In this document: one piece after another, positions 1 through 7,605 of the stretch
Layout: each line of letters opens with the position of its first letter
How positions within the stretch are numbered: the first letter of the stretch is position 1
Assembly: GCA_013695975.1 (NCBI GenBank)
Contig: JACCZL010000372.1
Location: forward strand, 1 to 15,471
DNA length: 15,471 bases
Direction: 5' to 3'
From: Chloroflexota bacterium
Lineage (GTDB): Bacteria > Chloroflexota > UBA6077 > JACCZL01
The notes under the pieces: generated by a model
Databases searched by the model: none
What the model was told of the DNA's origin: nothing
Seen by the model: the letters and a program-made list of their open reading frames with translations, nothing else
Program-made: the position numbers and the translations under genes

Positions 1-459
1 CCAGGCCCGCATGGTGACGCGGTGGCACATGACGTGGTCGGGGTGGCCGTAGGTCCCGTTGTCGTTCTCAGTCACGACGACCCTCGGGCGCAGCTCGCGG
101 ATCAGCCGGGCGACCTTCCCGCCGGCCTCGTCCAGGTCGACGTTGCAGAAGGCGGCGGGATTGGCGTTGGCCGCTGACTCGGCCATGCCAGAATCGCGGT
201 AGCCCAGGAGACGCAGCTCGGCCACGCCCAGCACGTCGCAGGCCGCCCGCAGCTCGCGCTCGCGAATCTCGGCCAGCCGCGGGAAGGCCTCGCCATAGTC
301 GAGGTCGGGGTCGACGATCTCGCCTTCCTCGCCACCGGTGCAGGTGATCACGGCCGTCCGCAGCCCTCGGGCGGCGAACTGCGCCAGCAGCCCGCCAGTG
401 GCGCTGCTCTCGTCGTCTGGATGGGGGCGCACGGCCAGGAACGCAACCGGTTCGGTCAT
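1..459 (-). CDS. PIG-L / MshB-Mca-like N-acyl deacetylase, 3' end cut by window edge
   Basis: Zinc-dependent deacetylase of the PIG-L (LmbE) family, which removes acyl groups from N-acetylglucosaminyl compounds. The 153 residues visible begin with the HPDDE signature (residues 13-17: zinc ligands H13 and D16, catalytic base D15). TCTGGEEGE and YRDSGMA follow, then GHPDH at 138-142 (third zinc ligand H142). These blocks and their numbering match mycobacterial MshB/Mca, which act on mycothiol precursors or conjugates. Whether this host makes mycothiol cannot be seen, so the substrate is open. The start at 459 is chosen because GGAG lies 6 nt upstream and H13 then falls where MshB has it. An in-frame ATG at 498 would add 13 residues but has no ribosome-binding site. 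It lies downstream of the transporter on the same strand with a gap of about 110 bp, which contains a TACAAT hexamer (529-534, minus strand) that could be its own -10 box. The C-terminus lies beyond base 1. Confidence 0.9.
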   Translation of the reverse strand, partial: MTEPVAFLAVRPHPDDESSATGGLLAQFAARGLRTAVITCTGGEEGEIVDPDLDYGEAFPRLAEIRERELRAACDVLGVAELRLLGYRDSGMAESAANANPAAFCNVDLDEAGGKVARLIRELRPRVVVTENDNGTYGHPDHVMCHRVTMRAW

Positions 460-551
460 CAGCAGCTCCAGCGCTCGGCGGTCACGGTGAACGGACATTC
501 GGTCGCGTCGAGGGAGCCGCCTGCCCAGATTGTACGGCCGGCGGCCTCACC

Positions 552-569
552 GAGCCACGACCGTGGCTC
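552..569 (-). terminator. Hairpin overlapping the transporter stop codon
   Basis: A perfect 7-bp inverted repeat (552-558 with 563-569) around a GACC loop. It begins inside the TGA stop of the transporter gene. No T-tract follows on the minus strand, so it is a weak intrinsic terminator at best. It may instead protect the mRNA end or be chance in GC-rich DNA. Confidence 0.3.
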
Positions 570-3279
570 AGGCGATGAGCCCGATCCAGCGCCAGTAGGG
601 GATGCTGATCAGGATCGCCAGGAACACGAAAGCGGCGTAGGCGATGGCGAGCGGCCGGGCCTGGGCGTGGGTGAAGGCGCGTTCCTCGGTGGCGTAATAC
701 GCCGTCAGGTAGAGCACATTCTGCTGGGGGTAGAGCCAGAGGTTGGTCGCCAGGATGACCGTGATCGCCACCACCCAGGGATCCACGCCAACCGTGGCGG
801 CCGTCTGGAACAGGGCCAAGGCCAGGAGGAGGGCGATCGGACCCGGACGGAGCAGCAGGCCGAGGAGGGCAGCGATCCCCGCCACCGCCAGCACGAACAG
901 CGTCGGGCTGCCCCCGCTGAGCTGGGCGAGCACCCCGAGGTTCTGGCTGAGCCAGCGATCCAGCTCGACGTGGGCGAAGATCGCGCCGAAGCCGAACACG
1001 ACCCCGACGTAGAGCAGGAAGCTGAGGTTCACCCCGTGCTTGAAGGTCGAGTCGTCGAGGGTGCCGGTCAGGAACAGCGCCGCGACTGCCGCGACGGCGA
1101 GCCAGGCGGGATCGATCCCGTGAAGCGACTGGGTCGAGAAGCCAATCAGGATCAACCCGACGATCAGCAAGGCACTCCACTCGTCCCGCGAGAGGGGGCC
1201 GAGCACCCGGCGCTGCAGGGCGAGCGTCCCTTCCGGTGGCGCCTCGTCGCGCTCGGGACGATAGCGAGCAAGCACGAAAAGCATCGTCAGGACAAACAGC
1301 GCCAGGTGGGTCGGCAATCCCGCCAGGAACCAGTCGACCCAGCTCATCCGGGCCTGGACTTCCGGCGGGAAGAGGCCATAGACGAGTAAGCACAGGGCAT
1401 TGCCGGTCAGGAAGAGGGACCCCATGAGCGCGAACCCGACGAAGGTGGCCAGCGCCAGGCCGGCCGAGCCACCGCTGTGGGGCGGGTAGCGGAGAGAGTC
1501 GGCGATGTCTCGGGCCAGCGGTGCCGCCAGCAGGAGACGCGCGTTCGGGCTCGGCATGCCCGGTGAGAAGAGCACGCCCAGGCCGGCCAGCGTCAGGCAG
1601 CGGACTGTGTGGCTGGACGGCAGATGGCGCACCAGCTCGATCGCTCCGCGGTAGAGCAACCCGCTTCGCTCAACCGCCGCCCCGATCGCCATGCTCGCCA
1701 GCAGCAGGAACCAGGTGGGATTGCCGAAGCCGGCGACCGCCACGCTCGCCGGCAGTGTCCCCGTCACGATCCAGGCGGCGAGCATCAGCAGGCCGAGGAG
1801 ATAGTCTGGCAAGACGTCGAGAAAACTCAGCGCGACCAGCGCGACGATGGTCGCCAGGACCCGCAGACCGCTGTCCGACAGGCCGGCCGGCGGTGGCAGG
1901 AACCAGGCCAGCGCCGTCAGGCCGAGGATCCCGATCGTGACCAACCCACGCCACGGGAGCATGCGCCCCTCGCACAGCTCCTGTAACGTCGCGAACGAGA
2001 GCCTCGGCCCGGCCCGCCGATCATCGCCGTCGAGGAGACGATGCTCGGCCCGGATGACGTCGGCCGACAGACCGGTATGGAGCTGAGCGTTGCCGTCTTC
2101 GCGATCGGCCAGGTCGGACCCCTGCTGACGGAGCTGGTGCACGCGGCGGAGGCAGGCAAGCCCCTCCTCCTGCTGCCCCAGCTTCTCGTGGAGACCCGCC
2201 AGCGCCTGCTGGTAGGTCAGCGCAAGCGGCCCGCCACGGGCCGCGGGGTCGCGGCGCTCGGCCCCGTGGTAGACTTCGATGGCCTGCTCGAGCTTGCCCT
2301 GCGCCGCGCAGCACTCGGCCCAGAGACAGACGAGCCGAGGACGTCGCCAGAGCAGTCTCGGCGGGAGCACCCGCAGGTAGCCCTCGACGCTCTCCGGCGC
2401 CTGCTCGGCGATCGCCGAGCCCTGCTCCTCGATCAGTCGGGCGAGTCGGCGCCATTCGCCGGCCGCCGCCAGCAGCTCGAGCACCTGCTCCGGCTCGGCG
2501 TCGTCGCGGGCGAGCAACAGATCTGCCGCCCGACGCTGCCAGTCCCGCAGCCCCCGCCCGCCGACCTCGGCTCGGAGCTGATGCAACAGGAAGCCACGGA
2601 GGGACGCCTGGACAAACCGAACCCATCCCGCGCGGTCGGTGGGTTGCAGAAAGACCCCCTCCTGGACGAGTCGCTCCCACGTCGGCGGCGACCAGGCCGA
2701 CCCGAGCAGTGCCCGGAGGAGCTCAGCGTCGAGCTCGGCGAACACGGCCGCCCGCCGGAGCAGGGCCTGGGCCGGCGGGTCGAGCGCGTCGTAGGCGGCC
2801 CGAGCCACGATCACGACCTGCTCCTGGCTAGCAGACAGGCGCTCCGTGACGTCGGTCAGGCGGCCGGCGAGCGCGGCGGCGATCTGGACTGCCAGACGGG
2901 GATGCTGGTCGAGCAACGCCTCGAAGCGCTCGCGCGGCAACGTCCAGAGCGACAGCGGGGTCCTGGCGATCACGCTCGCCGAGCGGGGCTCGTCCCTGAG
3001 CAAGGCGGCCTCGCCGAAGATGGCTGGCGCCTCGAGCGTGCTCACCGACTGCGACCCGTTAGGGGTGGGGACGCTCACTTCGGCCGTGCCGGAGCGGATC
3101 ACGTAGAGCCCGTCACCCGGATCGCCCTGGCAGAAGACGACCTGGCCGGCCTGGAGCTCGCACTCCTCGAGCTCAGGCACGAGCCGTGCGAGGTCGATCG
3201 AGCTGAGCTCGGCGAAGAGCGGCGCTGTGGCGAGCGCCTCGGCCGCACTCAGCGTGGCCGGGCGTGTGCTGACGTTCAC
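568..3279 (-). CDS. Cyclic-nucleotide-binding domain fused to SLC13/DASS-type membrane permease
   Basis: A 903-aa protein with three parts. Residues 20-130 form a cNMP-binding (CAP_ED) beta-roll. Its phosphate-binding cassette (FGEAALLRDEPRSASV, 88-103) keeps the Glu90 and Arg99 that hold the cyclic phosphate and ribose in CAP and PKA. Residues about 135-400 are a soluble Ala/Leu/Arg-rich helical region with a winged-helix-like start and TPR-like helix pairs, such as AECCAAQGKLEQAIEVYHGA at 321-340. It recalls the helical part of MalT-like STAND proteins but has no P-loop. From 443 to the end there are about 11 or 12 hydrophobic segments typical of the DASS/ArsB superfamily, including two hairpin-like loops (MPSPNARLLLAAP at 575-587; FLTGNALCLL at 623-632) where family members bind Na+ and dicarboxylate or sulfate. 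It is probably an inner-membrane anion or dicarboxylate transporter gated by a cyclic nucleotide. The substrate is unknown, and the canonical SNT triplet reads PNA in the first loop. Start is GTG at 3279 with a poor ribosome-binding site. It is divergent from the pyrophosphatase gene. Confidence 0.88.
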   Translation of the reverse strand: MNVSTRPATLSAAEALATAPLFAELSSIDLARLVPELEECELQAGQVVFCQGDPGDGLYVIRSGTAEVSVPTPNGSQSVSTLEAPAIFGEAALLRDEPRSASVIARTPLSLWTLPRERFEALLDQHPRLAVQIAAALAGRLTDVTERLSASQEQVVIVARAAYDALDPPAQALLRRAAVFAELDAELLRALLGSAWSPPTWERLVQEGVFLQPTDRAGWVRFVQASLRGFLLHQLRAEVGGRGLRDWQRRAADLLLARDDAEPEQVLELLAAAGEWRRLARLIEEQGSAIAEQAPESVEGYLRVLPPRLLWRRPRLVCLWAECCAAQGKLEQAIEVYHGAERRDPAARGGPLALTYQQALAGLHEKLGQQEEGLACLRRVHQLRQQGSDLADREDGNAQLHTGLSADVIRAEHRLLDGDDRRAGPRLSFATLQELCEGRMLPWRGLVTIGILGLTALAWFLPPPAGLSDSGLRVLATIVALVALSFLDVLPDYLLGLLMLAAWIVTGTLPASVAVAGFGNPTWFLLLASMAIGAAVERSGLLYRGAIELVRHLPSSHTVRCLTLAGLGVLFSPGMPSPNARLLLAAPLARDIADSLRYPPHSGGSAGLALATFVGFALMGSLFLTGNALCLLVYGLFPPEVQARMSWVDWFLAGLPTHLALFVLTMLFVLARYRPERDEAPPEGTLALQRRVLGPLSRDEWSALLIVGLILIGFSTQSLHGIDPAWLAVAAVAALFLTGTLDDSTFKHGVNLSFLLYVGVVFGFGAIFAHVELDRWLSQNLGVLAQLSGGSPTLFVLAVAGIAALLGLLLRPGPIALLLALALFQTAATVGVDPWVVAITVILATNLWLYPQQNVLYLTAYYATEERAFTHAQARPLAIAYAAFVFLAILISIPYWRWIGLIA

Positions 3280-3449
3280 GGTAGCTCGGTGAGTCCTCTG
3301 GCCGGGTGGCTTCGCCGCGGGCTCGCTCTGAAAGCACGCTCTGACGAAGGGGTGCGCTGGACGGTGGCGGTCGATGGCAGTCAGGCAAGGGACGTGCCAC
3401 TGTGCGGTACCCTGCTGCTAGACGGCACTCGCACGATAGGAGAACGATC

Positions 3450-4031
3450 ATGGCCGGGCGGTCCTCGACCAACGACTCCCTCACGCACCTGAGCGCAGTC
3501 CGGGCCGGTAGCGACGAGTTGAACGTGATCATCGAAACTCCCAAAGGAAGCCGGAACAAGTTCGACTACGATGAGGAGTACGGCCTGTTCAAGCTCGGCG
3601 GGGTCCTGGCGGCGGGAGCGGTCTTCCCGTACGATTTCGGCTTCGTTCCGTCCACCGTCGGCGGTGACGGCGATCCGCTCGACGTGCTCGTCCTCATGGA
3701 CGAGCCGGCCTTCACCGGCTGTCTCGTCCCCGCCCGCTTGATCGGCGTGATCGTCGCCGAGCAGACCGAAGGCGGCCGGACGACCCGCAACGATCGCCTC
3801 ATCGCGGTGGCCGCGAACTCGCGTAACCACCACGACGTGCGCTCGCTCGACGCGCTGCACGGGAACCTGGTCGACGAGATCGAGCACTTCTTCGTCTCGT
3901 ACAACATGGCGAAGGGGAAGCAGTTCCAGCCGAGCGGCCGCTTCGGCGCCGACCGCGCTCGGGAGATCGTCGACGAGGCGAACGCGCGGTTTCGCGAGCA
4001 CAGAGCCGCGACGCCAGATCTTCGCCCTTAG
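3450..4031 (+). CDS. ppa: Inorganic pyrophosphatase, family I
   Basis: Soluble cytoplasmic enzyme that hydrolyses pyrophosphate to two phosphates and so pulls biosynthetic reactions forward. The 193-aa product carries the family I signature D73-G-D75-P-L-D78 followed by VLVL, which supplies the metal-binding aspartates. It also has the usual N-terminal elements ETPKGSRNKFDYD (29-41) and VFPYDFGFVPST (58-69). Length is slightly above the usual 165-180 aa because of extra residues at the N-terminus. The ATG at 3450 is chosen over in-frame starts further upstream because AGGAG lies 7 nt before it and the earlier residues resemble no pyrophosphatase N-terminus. It is transcribed alone, divergent from the cNMP-transporter across 170 bp that must hold both promoters. 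No strong -35/-10 pair was recognised there. Confidence 0.95.
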   Translation: MAGRSSTNDSLTHLSAVRAGSDELNVIIETPKGSRNKFDYDEEYGLFKLGGVLAAGAVFPYDFGFVPSTVGGDGDPLDVLVLMDEPAFTGCLVPARLIGVIVAEQTEGGRTTRNDRLIAVAANSRNHHDVRSLDALHGNLVDEIEHFFVSYNMAKGKQFQPSGRFGADRAREIVDEANARFREHRAATPDLRP

Positions 4032-4062
4032 CGCCGTCGGGACCCCCGTGCCGTGGCGCCGT

Positions 4063-4086
4063 GGTCTGGCCTGCGCCTACCAGACC
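4063..4086 (+). terminator. Possible hairpin terminator after pyrophosphatase
   Basis: A perfect 7-bp inverted repeat (4063-4069 with 4080-4086) with a 10-nt loop, 31 bp after the pyrophosphatase stop codon. No clear T-run follows. Its position between convergent genes suits a terminator, but the sequence evidence is weak. Confidence 0.3.
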
Positions 4087-4232
4087 TCGCCAGGGCTCCG
4101 GGGCTCTGGCTCACTTTCGATGACGAGGAATCGGCTCGTGCTGGGAACCCTGACCAGGTGCGAGCAACTCGGTTCTAGCATCAACCCGAGCGTTCAAGCC
4201 TCAATGAACGGCAGCGTGGGATTGCCGCCCTG

Positions 4233-4256
4233 GCGTCTGAGTGTCGTCCGAGACGC
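4233..4256 (-). terminator. Possible hairpin terminator after the signalling operon
   Basis: A 6-bp inverted repeat (4233-4238 with 4251-4256) with a 12-nt loop, 23 bp beyond the stop of the GGDEF-EAL gene on the minus strand. It has no T-tract. It is supported only by its position at the end of the operon. The rest of 4032-4279 shows nothing convincing. Confidence 0.25.
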
Positions 4257-4279
4257 ATGAGTTGTCGATGCTCAACTTT

Positions 4280-7171
4280 CTACGCAGCAGTCACCATGTC
4301 TGGGTTGACAGGCAGTGCGAAGAGCGGACCTCCGGCCACGAGCAGGGCGCTCACTGCGGCTGCCGATGCCGGCCTAGCCAGAAAGTAGCCCTGGCCATGG
4401 TCGCAGCCGAATGCCTGGAGCGCTTCCAGTTGCTGGGCCGTCTCGATGCCCTCGGCCGTCACCGCGAGCTGCAGGCTGTTGGCCAGCGCGATCACGCTCT
4501 GAACGATAGCCAGATCGCTGCGATCGTTACCAATTCCCTGGACGAAGGATCGGTCGATCTTCAGCGTGTCGACTGGGAAGTCCTTGAGGTAGGCCAGCGA
4601 TGAGTAGCCCGTGCCGAAGTCGTCGATCGCGAGGTGAACCCCCAGCGCCTTCAACTCAAGCATCTTCACGACTGCCTCATCCATGCGCTGCATCAAGACG
4701 CTTTCGGTGATTTCGAGCTTCAGTGATCCGGGTTCCAGGCCAGTTTCGCGGAGGACTCTTGTCACATCAGCGACGAGCTCTGGATGAAGGAACTGGCGGG
4801 CCGACAGGTTGACGCTCATGACCAGGTCGTGGGCATCGGGGAGGTCTGACCGCCACGCCTGGACCCGCCGACAGGCCTGCTGCAGGACCCAATGCCCGAT
4901 CGGCACGATCAGGCCCGTCTCCTCAGCCACGGGGATGAAGCGTGACGGCGAGATGAGCCCCCATTGCGGATGCTGCCAGCGGATGAGAGCCTCCAACTCC
5001 GTGATTCGGCCCGTCTTGAGATTGACAATCGGCTGGTAGTCGATGCGCAGCTCGTCCTGAGCTATCGCCTGCCGAAGCGCTGATTCCAGCGTCAGTCGGT
5101 CCATCGCGTCGACTTCCATCTCCTGGTCGAAGACCGCGTACTGCGCCTTCCCGTTCGCCTTAGCGCGGTACATTGCGATGTCGGCGTGTTGCAGCATCCC
5201 CTCAGGAGATTCGCCGCCCGGGCTGCACACCGCCACGCCGATGCTGACGCTCGGGCAGATCTGATGGTCGTCGAGGACGATGGGCGCGTGCAGACTTCTC
5301 CCGATGCGATCAGCGGCCTCACGCGCGTCGACGACGGCATCGACATCGTCGAGCAGAATCGCGAACTCGTCACCGCCAAAGCGCGCCGCGGTGTCCCCTG
5401 CGCGCAAGGACGAGCGGAGGCGCGCCGCGACCGCGGCGATGAGCTGGTCACCGACTCCATGGCCGAGGCTGTCGTTCACGACCTTGAAGTTGTCAAGGTC
5501 GAGAAATAGTACCGCCACACATCGGCCCTGGCGGGGGGATCGCGCGAGGGCGTGCTCAAGCCGATTCAGGAATAACGACCGGTTGGGGAGGCCGGAGAGT
5601 TGATCGTAGTAGGCAAGCTGGGTCAGTTGAGCCTCAAATTCCTTGCGCTCACTGATGTCGCGGATGACGCCGACCAGCACGGGACGACCGCCAGCGTCCA
5701 AGAAGCGAGACTTCTTCGTCGAGATCTGCCGCGTTCGTCCCTCGCTGTCGGTCAACGACTCCTCATTCTCATTTTCCTTGCCCGTCTGCAGCACCAGGTT
5801 GTCTTTCTCCCAGAATACCGCCGCCTCGTTCACGGGGAGAAGGTCGAGGTCACTCTTCCCTAGGGCGGCTTCCGGTCCGAGACCGAGCAACTTCCAGAAC
5901 ATCCGATTGCCCAGGATCCAGCGATGCTGCTCATCCTTGACGAAAATAGGGTCTGGGACAGCGTCGATCACGGCCTGGAGGAAGTCGCGGTTCTCTTCCA
6001 GCGCCCGCTCGACTCGCTTCCGTTCGGTGATATCGGTGAGCAGGGCCAGGGCCCCGGCATAACGCCCCGCCTCGTCGAAGACAGGATTGGCGGCGACGAT
6101 CGCCCAGAGGTCCGAACCGTCGGAACGAACGTATTTGACCTCGTACCGTTCGGCGATACCACGCAGGCGACGGTCCATCCCCGCCGTCGCTAACGCCCGC
6201 CCCTCGTCGTCCATGAAAGAGAAGATTGGCATGCCGAGCATCGCATCGACGGTTGTGCCAAGCATCTCCGCCATCTTCTGGTTGGCGAACGTGGTGTGAA
6301 GATCGGCGTCGATCTCCCAGATGCCTTCCTGGGCTGTCTCGACGATCCGACGGTACTGCGCCTCATGGCGCGCCAGAATCTCCCCGGCCCGTTTGCGCGC
6401 CGAGATATCTCGGCAAGCCGAGACGTGCATACCGGGGAGGACGTTGGCGACGGCTCGAAACTCGACGTCGATGATCGTTCCGTCTCGGCACCGGAGTTGG
6501 TACTCGCCGCTGGCTCGTCCCTCGCTGACGAACCGATGCCAGGTTGTCTGTCCCAGCTCGATGTCGAGGTCGGGAGTCAGATCCCAGACGGACATACAGA
6601 GGAGCCGCTCGCGGCCATAGCCGGTCAGTTCGCAGGCCGCCGGGTTCACGTCGATGTAGCGCCCATCGTCGTCCGCCACGAGGATGGCGTCGAGCGCATT
6701 GTTGACGATGGCTTCCAGCCTCTGCTGGCTGGCCCCGACGGCCTGCTCGGCACGTCGCTCGGCCTCGCGCAGGCGATGTTGCTCAATCACCTGTCCCACG
6801 GCTGTGCCAAGGCGCGTCAATCGGTCCTTCAAAAGATAATCCGCTGCCCCGTGCTTGATGCAGTCAACCGCGGTTTCCTCGCCGACCGCTCCGGTGATGA
6901 CAATCAGCGGAATGCCTAGCCGTCGCTCACCCAGCAGCGTGAGGGCGCGCAAGGCGCTGAACTGCGGCAGCGTGTAGTCGCTCAGGATGACGTCGAGTGG
7001 GCGTGCGAGGGCGGCCAGAAAGGCCGGCTCGTCCTCGACGCACTCCCAGTCGGGAGCGTAGCCAGCGCGCTGCAGCTCGCGGACCATCAGATCGGCGTCG
7101 TGCGCGAGGTCTTCGACGATTAGCAAGCGGAGCGGGCGTGACGATTCGAGGGGCAACGGCGTGGCTGTCAT
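4280..7171 (-). CDS. REC-PAS-PAS-PAS-GGDEF-EAL cyclic di-GMP turnover protein
   Basis: A 963-aa cytoplasmic signalling protein with no membrane segments. The receiver domain (14-130) has acidic pocket E20/D21, phosphoacceptor D65, T93 and K115. Three PAS domains follow at about 150-262, 270-388 and 394-510, each ending in a PAC-like DI(S/T)x(R)K motif. The GGDEF domain (about 515-680) has an intact RFGGDEF (597-603) and an RxxD inhibitory site (R590-D593), so diguanylate cyclase activity with product inhibition is expected. The EAL domain (about 695-935) retains ELEALIRW (725-732), NLSARQF, LEITES, DDFGTGYSSL (850-859), KIDRSFV and EGIET, the residues needed for cyclic di-GMP hydrolysis. It is therefore potentially bifunctional, with the balance set by phosphorylation and PAS ligands. 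Its ATG overlaps the preceding regulator's stop (ATGA), so the two are translationally coupled and probably served by the same kinase. Which activity dominates cannot be read from sequence. Confidence 0.95.
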   Translation of the reverse strand: MTATPLPLESSRPLRLLIVEDLAHDADLMVRELQRAGYAPDWECVEDEPAFLAALARPLDVILSDYTLPQFSALRALTLLGERRLGIPLIVITGAVGEETAVDCIKHGAADYLLKDRLTRLGTAVGQVIEQHRLREAERRAEQAVGASQQRLEAIVNNALDAILVADDDGRYIDVNPAACELTGYGRERLLCMSVWDLTPDLDIELGQTTWHRFVSEGRASGEYQLRCRDGTIIDVEFRAVANVLPGMHVSACRDISARKRAGEILARHEAQYRRIVETAQEGIWEIDADLHTTFANQKMAEMLGTTVDAMLGMPIFSFMDDEGRALATAGMDRRLRGIAERYEVKYVRSDGSDLWAIVAANPVFDEAGRYAGALALLTDITERKRVERALEENRDFLQAVIDAVPDPIFVKDEQHRWILGNRMFWKLLGLGPEAALGKSDLDLLPVNEAAVFWEKDNLVLQTGKENENEESLTDSEGRTRQISTKKSRFLDAGGRPVLVGVIRDISERKEFEAQLTQLAYYDQLSGLPNRSLFLNRLEHALARSPRQGRCVAVLFLDLDNFKVVNDSLGHGVGDQLIAAVAARLRSSLRAGDTAARFGGDEFAILLDDVDAVVDAREAADRIGRSLHAPIVLDDHQICPSVSIGVAVCSPGGESPEGMLQHADIAMYRAKANGKAQYAVFDQEMEVDAMDRLTLESALRQAIAQDELRIDYQPIVNLKTGRITELEALIRWQHPQWGLISPSRFIPVAEETGLIVPIGHWVLQQACRRVQAWRSDLPDAHDLVMSVNLSARQFLHPELVADVTRVLRETGLEPGSLKLEITESVLMQRMDEAVVKMLELKALGVHLAIDDFGTGYSSLAYLKDFPVDTLKIDRSFVQGIGNDRSDLAIVQSVIALANSLQLAVTAEGIETAQQLEALQAFGCDHGQGYFLARPASAAAVSALLVAGGPLFALPVNPDMVTAA

Positions 7172-7605
7172 GCTACGGCTGGCTGCTGGTTGAGCAGCAT
7201 CCAGTAGAAGCCGATTTGCTCAACGGCTGAAACGAACTGCTCAAAGTCAACCGGCTTGACGATAAAGCTGTTGGTCCCCAGTTGATACGTCCCAGCGAGA
7301 TCGCTCTCTTCTCGAGACGAGGTCAGGACCACCACCGGGATCAGGCTGGTGCGCGGATCGGCTTTGATGCGGCGCAATACCTCGATCCCGTCGATGAGCG
7401 GGAGCTTGAGATCGAGCATGATGAGCTTCGGCAACACGCGCAGCCCCGCGGCTGTCTCACCGAAGAGGTAGTCAAGCGCCTCCGCTCCGTCCCGCGCGAT
7501 GTGGATATGATTGGCGATGTTCTTCCCACGAAGCGCGCGCAGTGTCAAATCGATATCGTCGTCGTCGTCCTCGACCAAGAGGATGTCGACGGTATTATCC
7601 GGCAT
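7168..7605 (-). CDS. Single-domain response regulator (Rcp1-like)
   Basis: A 145-aa CheY-like receiver with no output domain. Visible are the acidic cluster VEDDDDD (11-17), phosphoacceptor D65 in LIMLDLKLPL, T95 in VVVLTSS and K117 in FIVKP. The DLxLP motif and the long segment between the acidic cluster and D65 are typical of Rcp1-type regulators that pair with phytochrome-like or GAF histidine kinases. The ATG at 7605 is chosen because the receiver fold starts at once and AAGGA lies about 9 nt upstream; the in-frame extension above it is antisense-like low-complexity sequence within the kinase gene. The gene overlaps the kinase gene by 11 bp and the GGDEF-EAL gene by 4 bp. It probably acts as a phosphate shuttle or sink, or as a protein-protein regulator, rather than as a transcription factor. 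Confidence 0.93.
   Translation of the reverse strand: MPDNTVDILLVEDDDDDIDLTLRALRGKNIANHIHIARDGAEALDYLFGETAAGLRVLPKLIMLDLKLPLIDGIEVLRRIKADPRTSLIPVVVLTSSREESDLAGTYQLGTNSFIVKPVDFEQFVSAVEQIGFYWMLLNQQPAVA

Noticed and set aside
421..1389. Long plus-strand open frame (322 codons) opposite the transporter
   Set aside because: Composition is low-complexity Arg/Gly/Glu-rich with no motif. It is the mirror of the membrane-domain codons of the transporter, as is common in GC-rich DNA.
2041..3492. Plus-strand open frame of 483 codons opposite the cNMP and helical region
   Set aside because: It has no recognisable domain, runs into the pyrophosphatase start in another frame, and the minus-strand product has clear conserved motifs over the same bases.
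4048..4260. 70-codon plus-strand frame after the pyrophosphatase gene
   Set aside because: No ribosome-binding site, no recognisable motif, and two hairpins fall inside it; it is more likely untranslated.
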